64,000 nucleotides of DNA from Azolla caroliniana (GCA_043228905.1 JBHGNT010000013.1:1798001-1862000), one strand, 5' to 3'; shown: positions 32,992 through 46,225, counted from the first letter of the stretch. Program-made: numbers and translations. The notes: a model not told the origin generated them from the sequence alone.

Positions 32992-33288
32992 ATGGAGGTA
33001 GAGACCTGCGGGAAGCCCATAGACAGTCTGTTAGAGAAGGTTCTGTGCATGAACATACTCTCATCAGACTATTTCAAAGAACTGTACAGACTCAAGGCGT
33101 ACAATGAGGTGATTGATGAGATCTACAATCAGGTGGACCATGTGGAACCATGGATGACAGGGAATTGCAGAGGACCTTCCACGGCTTTCTGTTTACTCTA
33201 CAAGCTCTTCACCATGAAGCTTACCGTGAAGCAGATGCAGAGCTTTCTCAACCATCCTGATTCCCCCTACATCAGAGCGGTAGGTGCT

Positions 33289-33327
<39 letters not shown>

Positions 33328-36300
33328 TGATTTTCTAAGTTCCTTTTTTTGCCAAATACTTTTGTTGGGTAAATGAATAGGGTGTCTTATGAATTGTATA
33401 TTTAAAAGAAGCTCTAGAAATTCATGACATTTTACATCCCTTTCAAGAAATGGATTCACTGGGCGTGTTTTGTATGTCATAAGAGCATTTTTTTGAGAAT
33501 TGCCCAACCTTCCCACTTTGTCCCTTGAGCGGTACGTGCTTCTAATTTCTTTAAAGTGTTATTTCTTCATCTAGTTTCTTTCACTTTGTTGGTTAAAAAG
33601 TGTGTTCGGCATGTGGGTTATTTGTATGTCATTGTTAAGCATTGCTGGATCATTTGTGAACTATATCAACTATTGCTGCCTTCAATACCCTTGAATTTCT
33701 TTCAAGTTTTCTTTTTCGTTTCTATTTGTGAATAAAAAGACAATATTTAACATGTGGGGGTTCTAAGCATCGTTAGTAGCTATCAAACATTGTTGAGCCT
33801 TGTGAGGCATACCTAATTATAGCTAAAACATTCCAGTTAGATCTACATCTATATTGTAGGTTATTGGCCAACTTCTATACTGCTGCTGTTCTTTTATATT
33901 ATTTAATGTAGTTTTCTTTTCCTTGTGAGTTCTGATTTCCATAATAAACATTCTAGGCACCAATTAACTTGTATTACTAGTTGAAAGAAGAATGGAACAT
34001 ACAAATTTCAAAATGAAAACCCACAAGGAACATGGAGAACAACAAAATTGTATGAGATGCTCTGGAGATAGTTTGATGCTTGAAAGCACTGAGAATAAAG
34101 AAAGAGGAAATTAACTATGTCAGTTCTCTATGATTGTTAGGCATTTTTTTAGCATTGTCAACTTCTTTTGAGTTATCCAGATTCACCCTATATATGCGTT
34201 GTCGGTGATAGGCCTTCTGTATCCCTGCCTTACTTTCGTTTATATTTTCATTGTTTTTGCTTCTGGCCCGTGGTTTAACAAAGCATTCACCTTATGGTTT
34301 TTGTCCCTGTGATAATAAGCATTATTAGTCATTTTTAAATATCGCTGAACCAACGGAGTGGGATGATAAGCTGAAAACAACCATAGAAAGAAATTGGGGA
34401 GTAATTTGAATATTACTGTAGAATAAGAGTTAATTGAGTATATTTTAGAAACACTCTATTATATCAAACAGAGAAGAGACAGTGTCAAACTGCAGGTGAC
34501 ATTCTTATAAGCAGGTTGTAAGGCAGCAGAATGAAAGAAGAGCAGATGATCAAGCAGAATAATGAGTATTTGGAGAGAAGTAAGCAGTTTATCATAAGAC
34601 CAACAATAATACTCGTAGACAAATATGAACTTGATATGGGATTTTAAAATTCTTGGACCTTTGGCAAGCATTCAAACTCTTTTTTAATACATTTAAGACG
34701 TAAAAGCAACGCCGCAATAATAATTGCATACAAATATGAACCTGATGTGGCAGTTTAAAATTCTTGGACCTTAGGCAAGCGGTAAAAATAATTCATTCAA
34801 TACATAAATGCAACGCAACATTAATAATTGCATATAAATATGAACCTGATGTGGCATTTTAAAAATCTTAGACCTTAGGCAAGCATTAAAAGTTTTTTTT
34901 AATTCATTTAAGACATAAAACCAATGCAAGATTTGAATGTCAAATTGAGGGGGGGTTAAAGTGGTCGATGGGCCTCTTGTAAGGAAATCAGGGGTTTGAA
35001 TGGAAAATCCCTGATGAAGAAGAGAGGTTTTAGGAGAGAATGTTCTCTTTAATATTAGAGAACAGAACAATAGTTAGAGAAGGTTAGAGAAGCTGTTTCT
35101 AAGATTCAACTTATCACCTCATTTGTTTTTTAAAAGTATTCATATTTTACATTTATTTTTCTTTAGCAGAGCATGTTCTCTTTAATATAAGAGAACAGAA
35201 CAGTAGATAGAAAAGTTGTTTCTAATATTCAACAACTCACCATATTTGTGTTTTAAAAGTATTCACACTTTACATTTATTTGCTATTCTTTCAAGTGTTT
35301 CTCATTTCTTTTGCAAGTGGGTTGTGGGTTGGTGTGATTGAGTCAAGTGAGACCAATCTATAAGTTACTGGATTCAAGAGGTTTTAAGAGGCCATTCCTT
35401 AGAATCTAAGAGTCTGCCCTCTGATTGCAGTTCATATAGTAATCAATATGTAAGCAACCTTCTTTATACTGTCGTTGGGGATGTTATTGTCAGTCCCCTG
35501 CCATACAGCATACCAGACACTAAAAAGCGGCTTTATAGCTTTCCCAAATTCTCTTGAATTTGTGGATCAATTCCACATAACTAGGGTTGTGTCAACCCCT
35601 CTAGCGAGCTGATGCTAGTTACCTTTGTGCATCCACATCCTCATCTGACCAATTCCACATAATATGGGATGTGTCAACCCCTCTTGCCAGCTGATGTTAT
35701 CTACCTTTGTGCATCCACATCCTCATTATTGTCATTCACGATTCCCACATTATCATTAATTTGTGTATCAATTCCACATAAGCAGGGTTGTGTCAACCCC
35801 TCTAGCCAGCTGATGCCAGTTACCTTTGTGCATCCATATCCTCATTATTGTCATTCGCGATTCCCACATTATCATTAATTTGTGTATCAATTCCACATAA
35901 GCAGGGTTGTGTCAACCCCTCTAGCCAGCTGATGCCAGTTACCTTTGTGCATCCATATCCTCATTATTGTCATTCGCGATTCCCAAATTTTCATTAATTT
36001 GTGGAACAATTCCACATAATGGGGGTCAATCCTTCTAGCAAGCTGATGCTAGTTGCCTTTGTGCATCCACATCCTCATTATTGTCAAGTCACCATTCCCA
36101 AATGCTCATTAACTTGTGGAACAATTCCACATAATGGGGGATGTGGCATAGCCAGCTGATGCAAGTTACCTTTGTGTATCTACATCCTCAATATTGTCAT
36201 TCATGATTCCCAAATTCTCATTAATTTTTGGAACAATTCTACATAACGGGGGATGTCAACCCCTCTAGCCAGCTGATGCTAGTTACCTTTGTGCATCCAC

Positions 36301-38674
36301 ATCCTCGTTATTGTCATTCACAATAATGTCAACCCCTCTAGCCAGCTGATGCTAGTTACCTTTGTGCATCCACCTCCTCGTTATTGTCATTCACGATTCC
36401 CAAATTCTCATTAATTTGTGGTCAATTCCACATAATGGAGGATGTGTCCATCCCTGGATGGACCTTGGTTGGAATTGAATAAGACTACCTACCCTCTACA
36501 TGTTTTTTCAATTAATCGTGTTTATTAGAGTAATTTTGTAATGATGAGAATGTAATCTTGACACTTGCTATTATTTTTTCATGTGTGTTGATTTTTGTGA
36601 GGAGTTGTTTCCTGTTTGTTGATTGGGTATTGATCGTAATGTTCTGTAACAAAGCCATGAAACATTATAAAATTTGTTTGAACTATCTCTAATGCTTTTA
36701 CAGGCACATTAGGATCTGTGCATCATAGTCATACTTTCCATAAACTCATGCTGTTTGTATGGATCATACTCACATGGAACACTTTTCCAGGATGGTGAAG
36801 GGAGATGAGACCTGCTCACTATGATGAAATGGAACTAAACTTAGGGAATGGAGTAGGGGTTGGTCAAAGGGAATGGGAAATAGGTCAGGAAGCTGAGAAA
36901 TTACGATCTCCTTGTGACTGATGCAATAGCTGTTTGTTTGTAATATGCTGGTTTAATTTACCTATGCTAGATTCTTTATTAATCTGTTTATTTTGGTTTA
37001 TATTTCTAGCCTCCATAATAACCAAGTTGTTCATCACCTCCGAAGGAAGGATATACACTCAGTTCGTCGCTTCTCTTCATGAGCTTCCTGGGTGTATGAT
37101 GTGAGTAGGGACATGATATGTGCATGCTATGCATGATCATGCATGTATTGCCACACAGTATAAGATTGCCATCTATTCTGTAATCTTCAATTTGTTATTT
37201 TCTCTGTCCTGGCTTTCACTTAGTCTCTATTTAAGATCATCAAATGCAAGAATATTTTTGCCTTATTCTGAGACAATGAACATTTAGCCTTTCGTTGCAG
37301 TCCATTAAGCAATCACTAAATGCATCAACGTTTCCAACTGATCAACATTATCTATTCACAGGTTGGCTTCTTGTATTTGCGGTATGTAGGGAATTCGAAG
37401 ACATTATGGGGATGGTATGAGCAATACATCAAAGATGACGAGGTATGTGTATCTTTTATTTTCATTATCAATTTCTGTGTTTTTAGAGGGTCAGGAGGTG
37501 AACTCTCAAGCTGTGGCCTATGAGCCAAGGCTGTGATATATACCAAGATACATTTTTGCGTATAAAATGTGTCACATATACATGTATATGTAACTGTTTA
37601 TTCTTATGATTAAATCTGCCTATAATATTAGCCTTTTTTCATATAGGAGTTTGCACCTGGCTCAAATGGTAAAATGACAACCATGGGAGTCTACATTCGC
37701 GATCTATTGCTAAACCAGGTATATGCAATATCAAACTATTTCATGCTAATATTATTTTTGTTTGCTTTTATTGTTTCCATCAACTAAGAATAATGACCAC
37801 TCTGCAGTATTACTTTGACACTTTGCTTCCTCGTGTCCCGGTTCCAATTATGAGGCAAATAACAACCACCTTAGAAAGGTTAAAGCTTCCAACAAGCTCT
37901 GCTGGGGTTACGGGTACTGGCGGCCGCCATGCTTCAGATGATACGGCTCGGAGGCCACCGTCTGTTAAAGCTTCTCTATCTGTTTCATTTGGACAAAGAG
38001 CTCCTCATAGAGCTTCTACAAGAGATTCATCTCGCAATATCAATGTGCCCCGGAGCATAGGAGCTGAAAGGGAGGGGGATGACAGGAGGAAGGAGTATAA
38101 AGGAAGGGATCGTGATCGTGATTGGGAGACTGAGAAACCAAGAGAACATGATAGGGATAGGAATAGGGATGGGGTTACCAGAGATCGAGATAGACAACAT
38201 GAGATCAGAGATTATGATCAGGATAACAAACGAAAGGGCAGGGATAGAGATTATGATTCTTCAGGAAGGGATAAAGATCGAAATAGGGGGATAATGGAGG
38301 GTGGTAGAGATTATTATAGTCGGGATATAGGAAGGGAGCGTGATAGGGAAAGAGACCGGGATAGAGGCAAGGAGAAAGAGAGGGATAATGATAGATACAG
38401 GGATAGAGGTGGGAAGGTGGACTATTATCGGAGTCGAAGTAGGAGCCCAAGAGGTGGCCGAAGATATCAAAGTCGGAGCCGAAGCAGAAGCCAAGAGAAA
38501 TTCGTTTGTCGGTCAAAGAGTCCTGCCAAGGCTTCTGTAAACCTAGTGAAGCTTAGGAATTTGTATGGAGATGCTACTGCCAAGAGTAACCGTGATGTGA
38601 ATGAGAGTAATTATCCTGTTAAGGATTCAAGTACTGAGGATGTCATTCGTCTCGGTGGAAACTCGTGGCTGTAA
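32992..38674 (+). CDS. SRL1: SRL1-type PRP38-domain splicing factor with RS/RD-rich tail
   Basis: Exons are 32992-33279, 37362-37442, 37647-37718 and 37808-38674; all four are in phase 0 and total 435 residues. All introns are GT-AG. Residues 1-165 form a PRP38 domain: LLEKVLCMNILSSDYFKELY, IDEIYNQVDHVEPW, GNCRGPSTAFCLLYK, PYIRA-VGFLYLRYVG, MTTMGVYIRDLL and YYFDTLLPRVPVP. From about residue 235 the tail is almost all Arg, Asp, Glu and Lys, then Arg/Ser (SRSRSPRGGRRYQSRSRSRS). PRP38 proteins join the U4/U6.U5 tri-snRNP and are needed for spliceosome activation. The RS version corresponds to plant SRL1 / animal PRPF38B. The product should be nuclear. The first intron is 4.1 kb and full of tandem repeats. 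Convergent with the minus-strand gene at 40009. Confidence 0.92.
33290..33328. repeat. (CT)n(TA)n microsatellite at the start of SRL1 intron 1
   Basis: CT run followed by about 13 TA units, starting 10 bases after the donor site. Confidence 0.9.
34615..34930. repeat. Tandem repeat in SRL1 intron 1, about 112-base unit, three copies
   Basis: The unit holds AAATATGAACCTGATGTGG, TTTTAAAATTCTTGGACC and TTAGGCAAGC. Copies start near 34620, 34732 and 34837. Confidence 0.8.
35567..36450. repeat. Minisatellite in SRL1 intron 1, 119-base unit, about eight copies
   Basis: The unit holds CAATTCCACATAA, GTGTCAACCCCTCTAGCC, AGCTGATGC and TTACCTTTGTGCATCCA. Two central copies start at exactly 35761 and 35880. 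Outer copies are shorter and more diverged. The array is non-coding and lies wholly in the intron. Confidence 0.9.
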
Positions 38675-40008
38675 TCTCTAAAACATATTTAGGCAAGATT
38701 CACTCTGAGAACCCGCACAAATGAAGTGGGTTATGTGGCAATCGACAATTGGCTGTGGAAGGGTGGGATAGACCAAAATTTGAGAGAAGTGGATATAACC
38801 TAGTTTGGTGCCATGTTTGTAGGATGTGAGATTTGAACTTCTGCAAAGCTAGTCACCAACCAGCGAAATTTCACCCAATATCCATTCTTTGTGAACATGA
38901 TCTTATATTATATTGAATACACCAGTCTGACGTGGTCTTAAAAATTTGAAACGTTTTAACATATTTTTGGGCCTATTTAAATGCTGCCAATGAGATTGTA
39001 TGCTACTTGTGAAACGGTTTTATCCTTCATAATTTTGTGAAAAGTACATTATTTGTTCCCTTCAAATGAGATCCAAATAATGAATTGTTGAAAAAATTGG
39101 TAATAGTGTTGGTTCATTGCCGGTAATTATGAGTGGTAGTGTTAGTTCTAAAGCACTCATTTAGGGTATATGACGTGCACATGTTTAATACCGAATCACA
39201 ACTAGTGCAAATTATCCAATTTAGATGCTTAACATAAAAGAACAATGGGCTGTGTAATATGGGAAGTTGACTGCCCTACCCTTAATACCAAAAGAATGTA
39301 CATACTATGTTTTCTGTGAGATGCAAAACTAGAACTAGTAGTGTAACTTCTCCTTATTTTATGCTGAGTCTGAAAGACAATTTTCCATGCATAGTATATG
39401 AAGTTGCAATTGTGCCTGTATGTTACAGTATGGATGAATAACTTTGTTTTGTGTAACATACACAAATATTATGCCAAGAATATCGAGATTGTTGTCTTTG
39501 TGCACAGACGTAGCCGTGTGCAATCACTTTAGCATTGAGAACTCAATTAGTAGGTGCTATATGTTGTACATTAGTACATGTGGTTTGATTTTTTCAAATA
39601 AAACCTTTTCTTTTTTTGAGCAGTGACAATCTTGGCATTAGTTTGTTACTATCACAAACAGGTTTGAGAAGGGTACGTACATGATGTAAATAGGATTTTA
39701 GATGGATCATTTTAGCTTCGAGAACAATTTAAAAAACCTCAAAAATCTTTATAAAGTGAAACTTTGATGATGCTAATGTTGCAAGGTCAATCTGTTGGTC
39801 CAACCTATTTGATTATAATACGAAAGATAGGTTTGCAACATCTTTGTTGGTCATACGATCTCAGGCATGCTAGTTGTACACCCTTAATTGTGTTTGTACG
39901 AATGTATTGTAATTTTATAAAATTATTGTTTCTCTTTTCATGCAAAAAAACCAGAAAGAGAAAGAACCTGCAACAAGATTATGGATGGAATTGGATAGAA
40001 TAGCCTAG
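38675..40008. other. Convergent intergenic region
   Basis: Holds the 3' untranslated regions of SRL1 (+) and of the minus-strand gene that ends at 40009. AATAAAA occurs near 39597. No gene is seen. Confidence 0.6.
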
Positions 40009-42991
40009 TCACCACCACCTCCGGCTCCTTGCCCTTTGTTCTTCAAGTTTTTTTAGATGATACATATAAGACGCAACACCAATAGAAGTAACCATGGCAT
40101 ATAAAACAAAAACGATGGATGCACGAGGACTCGGTCTTGCCAAATGCACTCTTTTTAGCCTCTTAATAACCCCTTCATTGATATTGGACATCATCAGACT
40201 GGCAGACCTTTTCAGCCTCTGGATTCTAGTCACATCATGCCCATCTCCATCTCTCTCTTTGTTAGGGATGTTAGGCTCACTTGGGGCTGCTTTGTGATGC
40301 AAGATCTTATCATCATCACTAATCTTTGGCTTCCCTTTCTTGTCTTTTTCGCAATGCATGATCATCGTATCATCGTTGTCACATGGGCTCACCTTATCAT
40401 GTTCCTTGTGATGCATGCCCATCATATCATCTTCTTGACACAAGCTCACCTTATCATGTTCTTTGTGATTCGGCATCTCCTTATCACGTTCTTTATTATG
40501 CAATCTCATCTTATCATCTTCTTTGTGATGATGCAAGCTTTTCTTGTCCTCGTTTTTACTCTTTGCATTATTTCTATGGTCTACTTCATCTGAATTGACC
40601 CTAATTAAAACCTTCTTAACAATGTTTGCCTCATGGTCACCTCTATGTTCCTTGATTTCTTTAAATGGCAATGTAGTTTTGGCTGGTTTGTAAAGAGATA
40701 TTTTCGCATCCAACTCATGTGAGTTAAGGTTAAACTCACCATGGTTTCGAAGTCCTTTAACAACATTTTCATAATGATTAGACCTAATAGGGGTATTGTC
40801 TGGCTTTACATTATTTTCACATGAAAAAGGCAATGCATCAATTTCTTCACCCGAAAGAGGTCGCATCGATGGAGTTGAAGACAATAGGCCCTCAGGATGA
40901 GAATTTACTTTATCCTTGTTTTGTGCTTCCATTGGTTTCACAAGTAAAGCAGCCTTGCTTCTTGTAGTAATAGGGTTTGTGCTAGTGATAGAAGATCTTG
41001 TCGATTTGACATGAATACTCGAATATGTATTTTGCTTCTCAGATTCCTACAGTATGATCACAATACAATCAAGAAGCGAAGTAAAGACACATTTGATCCA
41101 ATTCATTTATTTGGAGTGAGGACCCCTCCTTAGCGCCATACTGGTTCTCAATTCATCCATTAAACAATATGCCATTTGCTATCTGATGTCCTTTTTCCAA
41201 GTATTTTATGATTTCTGTTTTGTAACTTTTGCCACTATGATTTCCCTGTTAACTTTTCTTTTCCTTTTGCTTTTATGATTTCGTTAAAAAAATTTGTTAT
41301 GATAAGGTGTTGCTACTTTTGTTTCTTTTTTTTTGCTTTTATGATTACTTTTAACATAAAACTTTGTAGTTACTCATACCTCTCTTTTTGATCTTGTTCT
41401 TGGCATGATGGACTTGCTTTTAAGACCCTTCAGATCTTTTTCTGTGTCAGACCGAGGAAACTCTATACCTTTTGTCTGTTTTTAATATGATTACAATGAC
41501 TTAAATCAGGGAAATCTAGTGGAAGAGACGAAGGGAAAATGATATGCTATTTCCCGAGATTATATCAAACATGTTACTGGACAATTTGTGGTTAATGAGA
41601 GTGCACTAAACTTACAATGATTATAACATAATGGAGATGGGAAAACTGATTATGGATTACAAAAGCAGGTTGTGATAACCCCCATAATGAAACGACAGAT
41701 TAATGTATATTTCTAATAATCTTTAGGATTGCTGCTTAATATGACAATATCTAAAAAGAGGATTAGTGCTCACAAGTAGCAACTGAAAAGAGAATTAGTG
41801 CTTAATGACAGACACATTTGTCAATTAGGTAGCCTTTATTGTTAATGACATTCAACTAAGAAAGTGGATTAACAGGGCATTTGTGCTTCGGTTGAATAAC
41901 AGAAAAAATGGATCCAGGTGACATTTGTGCTTCCCTTAAGGGACATCCTCTCCTTAACAGTATCAGCTACAAGGACAATCAAGGTGACATTAGTGCTTAC
42001 CAACATCAACTGACAAACTGGATGAAGATGACATTTGTGCTTAATGACTCACATTAACTAAAAAGTGGATTGACAAGGGTATTTATTCCTAATGACCACA
42101 AAGTAGACTAATGGGGGGGGGGGGGGGGGGGGTATTTGTACTGAAGCACATTTAAAAAGGAAGCACAATAAAGGGGCATTTCTTATTAATGACATTAACT
42201 CCAAAGTGAATTGAGGGTCATTTTCCCTTAATGGCATCAAAAGAAAACTGGATAAAAAAAAAGTGGATTAAGAAAACAATTCGTGCTTCATGACATTAAT
42301 AAAATGAGGAAATTGAGGAACATTTGTAATGCTATTAACTAAATTAGTGGATGTTTGTGCCATTGTTCTGCATCCGGGAAACCATATGTTGGAAAATTTC
42401 TATGAGCTTGCTCTGCATCAAATAGTCAAAGTTTTAATGTCCAAAACAACTAAAATGTTCTGTTTTTCATCGTGGAACACATGTTATTTGAGTTTCTAAT
42501 AAGTCATTGTGTGTGTGTGTGGGAACATTTTAACTAAAAAACTGGATTAGGAGAAAACATTTATACTTTATGATTTTTGGAACTAAAAAAGTGGTTTAAA
42601 AAAAAATTGGTATCCATTCCCTGATCCATAAAAGTCATGATGTGTTGATTATGGCTCCTTAGTGATGTGAGGTTTCTGGGTTAATGACAGTAATTACGAA
42701 GTGGATCAGCTAAACACCTGACGCTGATTAACGATTAAGTGGGAAAGAAAGGAGAGGGTAGTTACGACTTACACCGGGCACAGGGATTTGATGATCTTCA
42801 AGCCATCGCTCGAGTTGGGAGGGATTCAAACCAAAGAGATGTTCAAGAGTGGTGGTATCTATGTCCGCCATATCCTCTGCTGGCTCTCGGAGAATCTGCA
42901 TTGAAGAAGAAGAAGAAGAAGAAGAAGAAGAAACAGTCGCATTTTGGTCCCTTTCTTTTTCCTTTTCGTTCTCTTTCTTGAAGCGATCCAA
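40009..42991 (-). CDS. Unrecognised protein with His/Asp/Lys-rich repeats and a C-terminal membrane segment
   Basis: Two exons, 42991-42773 and 41046-40009, join in phase 0 (donor GTAAGT, acceptor CTGTAG) and give 418 residues. There may be further small exons in the 1.7-kb intron. The N-terminus has a Ser run encoded by a GAA/TTC microsatellite (42902-42932). Next comes TLEHLFGLNPSQLERWLEDH followed by QIPVPG, reminiscent of Ish1/HeH-type helix-extended-helix motifs. If the first Met is not used, Met-31 or Met-41 (MADIDTTTLEH) are alternatives. The second exon has degenerate repeats of 12-14 residues around HHKEHDK / LHNKERDK / SLCQEDD (about 205-270 of the joined protein). The end is one hydrophobic segment (ASIVFVLYAMVTSIGVASYM) before a short basic tail with RSRRWW, a tail-anchor-like layout. 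Function not known to me. Confidence 0.7.
41690..42720. repeat. Degenerate repeats in the intron of the membrane-protein gene
   Basis: Loose repeats of 40-60 bases built on 'CATTTGTGCTTAATGACATTAA' (shortened in part) and 'AAAAAGTGGATTA'. A (G)18 run lies at 42114-42131. Confidence 0.7.
42902..42932. repeat. (GAA)n microsatellite inside a coding exon
   Basis: Encodes the ten-Ser run on the minus strand in exon 1 of the gene at 40009-42991. Confidence 0.9.
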
Positions 42992-43094
42992 CGCGCCCCT
43001 TCAGAAACAAAAAAAAACCCTTCCGTTCGTAGATTCAGACGGATCAATAAACCAACCACATCATAAAAATGATATAATTGTACACTTCTATCAG

Positions 43095-43590
43095 TTTTTT
43101 TTATGAAATTCCAATGATGATCAATCTAATGTACATACATTGGTCATAGGAATTTCATAAAGGCACAAAATGTGCATTTGTACCTACCATGTCAATTGAT
43201 TATTGTCCTTATTAGGTTTCTAATTAGTGGTTTTGGTACAACATAAATTTGGGTACATGACCATTGTTGCAAGCTCAACTAGAATATCACGAATAGGAAG
43301 CTCAACCAATTCATCAAACAGCATGACGAAATTTGCAAGCTCAACTAGAATCATGAATAGGAAGCAACATTTAAACTCCTAAAAAAGATGCTAGCCTCCA
43401 TCCCAATGATCGATCAATCTAGATTGGTTGAAGGAATTTCATAAAGGCACAAAAATGTGCATTTATTCAAAAGAACTGGGGGTCTCATGCAAGTGATGTA
43501 CCTAGCATGTCGATTGATGATTGTCCTTCCTAGGTTTCTAACCAGTGGTTTGGTAGAAGACAAATTTGGGTGTCAATTGGTTACAAACAC
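43095..43590. repeat. Tandem duplication, period about 320-350 bases
   Basis: Bases 43095-43260 and 43405-43580 share GGAATTTCATAAAGGCACAAA, TGATTGTCCTT, GGTTTCTAA and AATTTGGGT. Non-coding, between the membrane-protein gene and the LINE. Confidence 0.75.
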
Positions 43591-43689
43591 ACACATATAC
43601 ATATATGACTACTATTTAGAGAGCAACGCGCCTATTAGTACACATCATCAATGCTTCATTATACAATAGAATACCCCTATCTATGCATG

Positions 43690-46225
43690 GTCTTTCTACA
43701 CCTCAACCTACCATGGTCCATAGGGACACTTTTCATGACCTCTAGGGTCACGAAGGTCATAAAAAAATTACAACATAGGAAATCCATGGACCACACAGGA
43801 TTACGAGCCGAGCATATCATATATGCTCAAGAGTGCCTAACCCCCTTTCTCACTCTAATCTTCAACCGTGCCCTCGCCGAGGGTTTTCCACCACAATGGA
43901 CCATGAACACAGTGGCCCCTATACATAAAGGAGGGGACCCAATGGACCCAAATACATATAGGACCATTATGATAGGTCATACGCTTACTAAACTATATGG
44001 TGCAGTAATGGAAGTAGAGCTCAGCGATTATATGGAGACATTAAGTCTTCAAGCACCTGAGCAGGCTAGCTTTAGACGAGCCTTCTCCACTATTGACCAT
44101 ATCTTTACACTTAGGTGCTTAATTGACCAAACGAAGGCTCGTAAGAAGAAACTATATTGTTGCTTTGTGGACTTCCGCAAAGCCTTTGACACAGTTCCTA
44201 GGGAGAGGTTGTTTCATAGACTTAAAAGCTTGGAGATACCAAATGACATGATCTGGGCCATTTATGCTCTATATGAGCAAGTCTCTAGGTGCGTACGATG
44301 CCCAGGTGGCCTATCTTATTGCTTCACTAGCACCATTGGTGTAAAACAGGGTTGCCCCCTATCACCAACTCTCTTTGGGATCTACATTGATGAGATCACT
44401 GATTTTATTGCTCGTAAGGGAGGCAATGGAGAAGCTATTGGGGGTACACAAGTTAGTATCTTACTCTACGGAGACGACATCATCTTGCTCTCGAAGTCTG
44501 AACAAGACCTACAAAAGCATCTTAATGTCCTAGATGACTTTTGCACAAAGGAGGACTAGTAGTGAATCTAGCGAAAACTAAAGTCCTTATCTTTCATACA
44601 TCGTCCCGAGTTAGGAGTAAATGTCACCTAATCCTCTCTCATAAACCAGTTGAGGTAGATGGATCATATGTATACTTGGGAGTCACTTTTAATGCTCGTT
44701 CAGGTAAATTCTCAATGACCCAAGCAACCAAAGATAGGCTAACGAGAGGGTGTGCATCCCTCTCACTCTTATAGAGACAATGCCACCAGGCATACTTTCA
44801 AGAGCCACGGACTAAGGGATGGCTCTTCGACTCATTAGTGACCCCTTCCCTCATGTATGCATCAGTAGTATGGGCTCCAGGTCTACCATCTTTCATGTGG
44901 ATGAAATTAGAGAGACCTTTGGTGACAATGTTATCACGTCAACTCCGAAGCAAATCGACAGTACCACATGACATTATTAGAGCAGAGTTCAGTTTGCCCC
45001 CGATGTTAGTAGAAGCACTTTTCCAAGTGGTAGTTTTTATTCATCGGATACATAGCCAACCACAAGATAGGATCTCCCGTCAAGCCTTCGAGGTATACCG
45101 ATCCCTATATGCATCTGGGGACACTAGCTCTTGGTATAGCACTATAGTGGGTTGGTTACTTGCAAATGGCATAGACATTACTAACCTACCTGCCCTTAAG
45201 TACAACCATGGGAATGATCAAACTTTAATATCTCATGAAGACCCTAATAAAGTAATATGGCAAGAAATATGGCAAATTTACCCTCAATATACATGGATCA
45301 TTACCCCACTAGGGCCACTCCCACTTAAAATGTTGTACTATAAGGAACACTTCTTGCACTTCTCGAAGTTAGGTTTTATTACATGACCAAGATATCTAGA
45401 TGCATTCTTATCAAATGCATTAAGGGTGGCCATTGGACAACTTAGGATATCATCTCACCAACTTGAGATTGAGAATGGTTGGACTAATAGAGTCCCTAGA
45501 GAGGAAAGGCTATGTAGATTATGTCACATAGAGATAGAGGATGAGTATCATTTTACATGCAAGTGTCCAACCTATGCCGAGATAAGGGCGGAATACCAAG
45601 ACATATTAGGACCCTCTCCCACCCTCTCTAAACTATTAGATACCCCGGATATAAAGAGACTAGGTAGATATATCTTAGAGATAAAACAACATAGGGAGAA
45701 TAAGCCACAAAGTGTAACCATAACCCTTTTAATATTCATCAACATGTAAGTAGTGTAATTATTCAAGAACAAGGGGAGACGATGAATGTGGATACACTTA
45801 CACCACTCGGCCTCTCTCTTGAGGAAGCAGAAATGCAAAGAACAACCAAACGCCCTCATATGTTGGGCTTCAAAACAACTCGACGTGGAGTAGAAACGAT
45901 TAAGAAGATAAGGGAACGTGAGCTACATCGACTAGAAGTTATGGTGGGGGTACCTTCTACATTGGAACCATGGGGGCAACATCCACATTGAAACCCTTTG
46001 ACCTCCCACTTATTTTCGAGAGACTTGGATGGAAATGAAACTAGGCCTAGTATAAAGCCATTCCATTGTAGAACATGTTTGTTATTTTACTAGAACTATT
46101 TAGCGTAAGCTCTATTTTTTTATATTTTTTTATATTTTTACTTTCGATGAATGGGTAAATATCCCATTTTGTTGTAAACCAATTGTCTCATGGGCCAATT
46201 TTGGCCTTAGAAGACGTTAATATCT
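43690..46225 (+). mobile_element. LINE C: 5'-truncated non-LTR retrotransposon (RT and C-terminal part)
   Basis: RT runs 43700-44559 with HRKSMDHTGLRAEHI, PIHKGGDPMDPNTYR, CCFVDFRKAFDTVPR, GVKQGCPLSPTLFGIYIDE and a YGDD catalytic box (plant LINEs usually have YADD). A frame change follows near 44555. The thumb and C-terminal part run 44541-45749 with stops at 44772 and 45384. It ends in a Cys/His cluster, CRLCHIEIEDEYHFTCKC, of the LINE zinc-binding type, and ILEIKQHR. No endonuclease domain remains. The 3' tail at 46145-46225 (GGGTAAATATCCCATTTTG; CTCATGGGCCAATTTTGGCC) recurs at 58395. Confidence 0.85.

Noticed and set aside
35567-36450. Regularly spaced repeats that might suggest a CRISPR array
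   Set aside because: The whole 119-base unit is repeated, with no short repeat and unique spacer pattern, and it lies in an intron of a plant gene. It is a minisatellite.
42114-42131. (G)18 run, and (C)18 at 57361-57378, as quadruplex control elements
   Set aside because: Plain homopolymers in an intron and in intergenic DNA; no spaced G-tract pattern or conservation can be shown, and such runs are also common sequencing errors.
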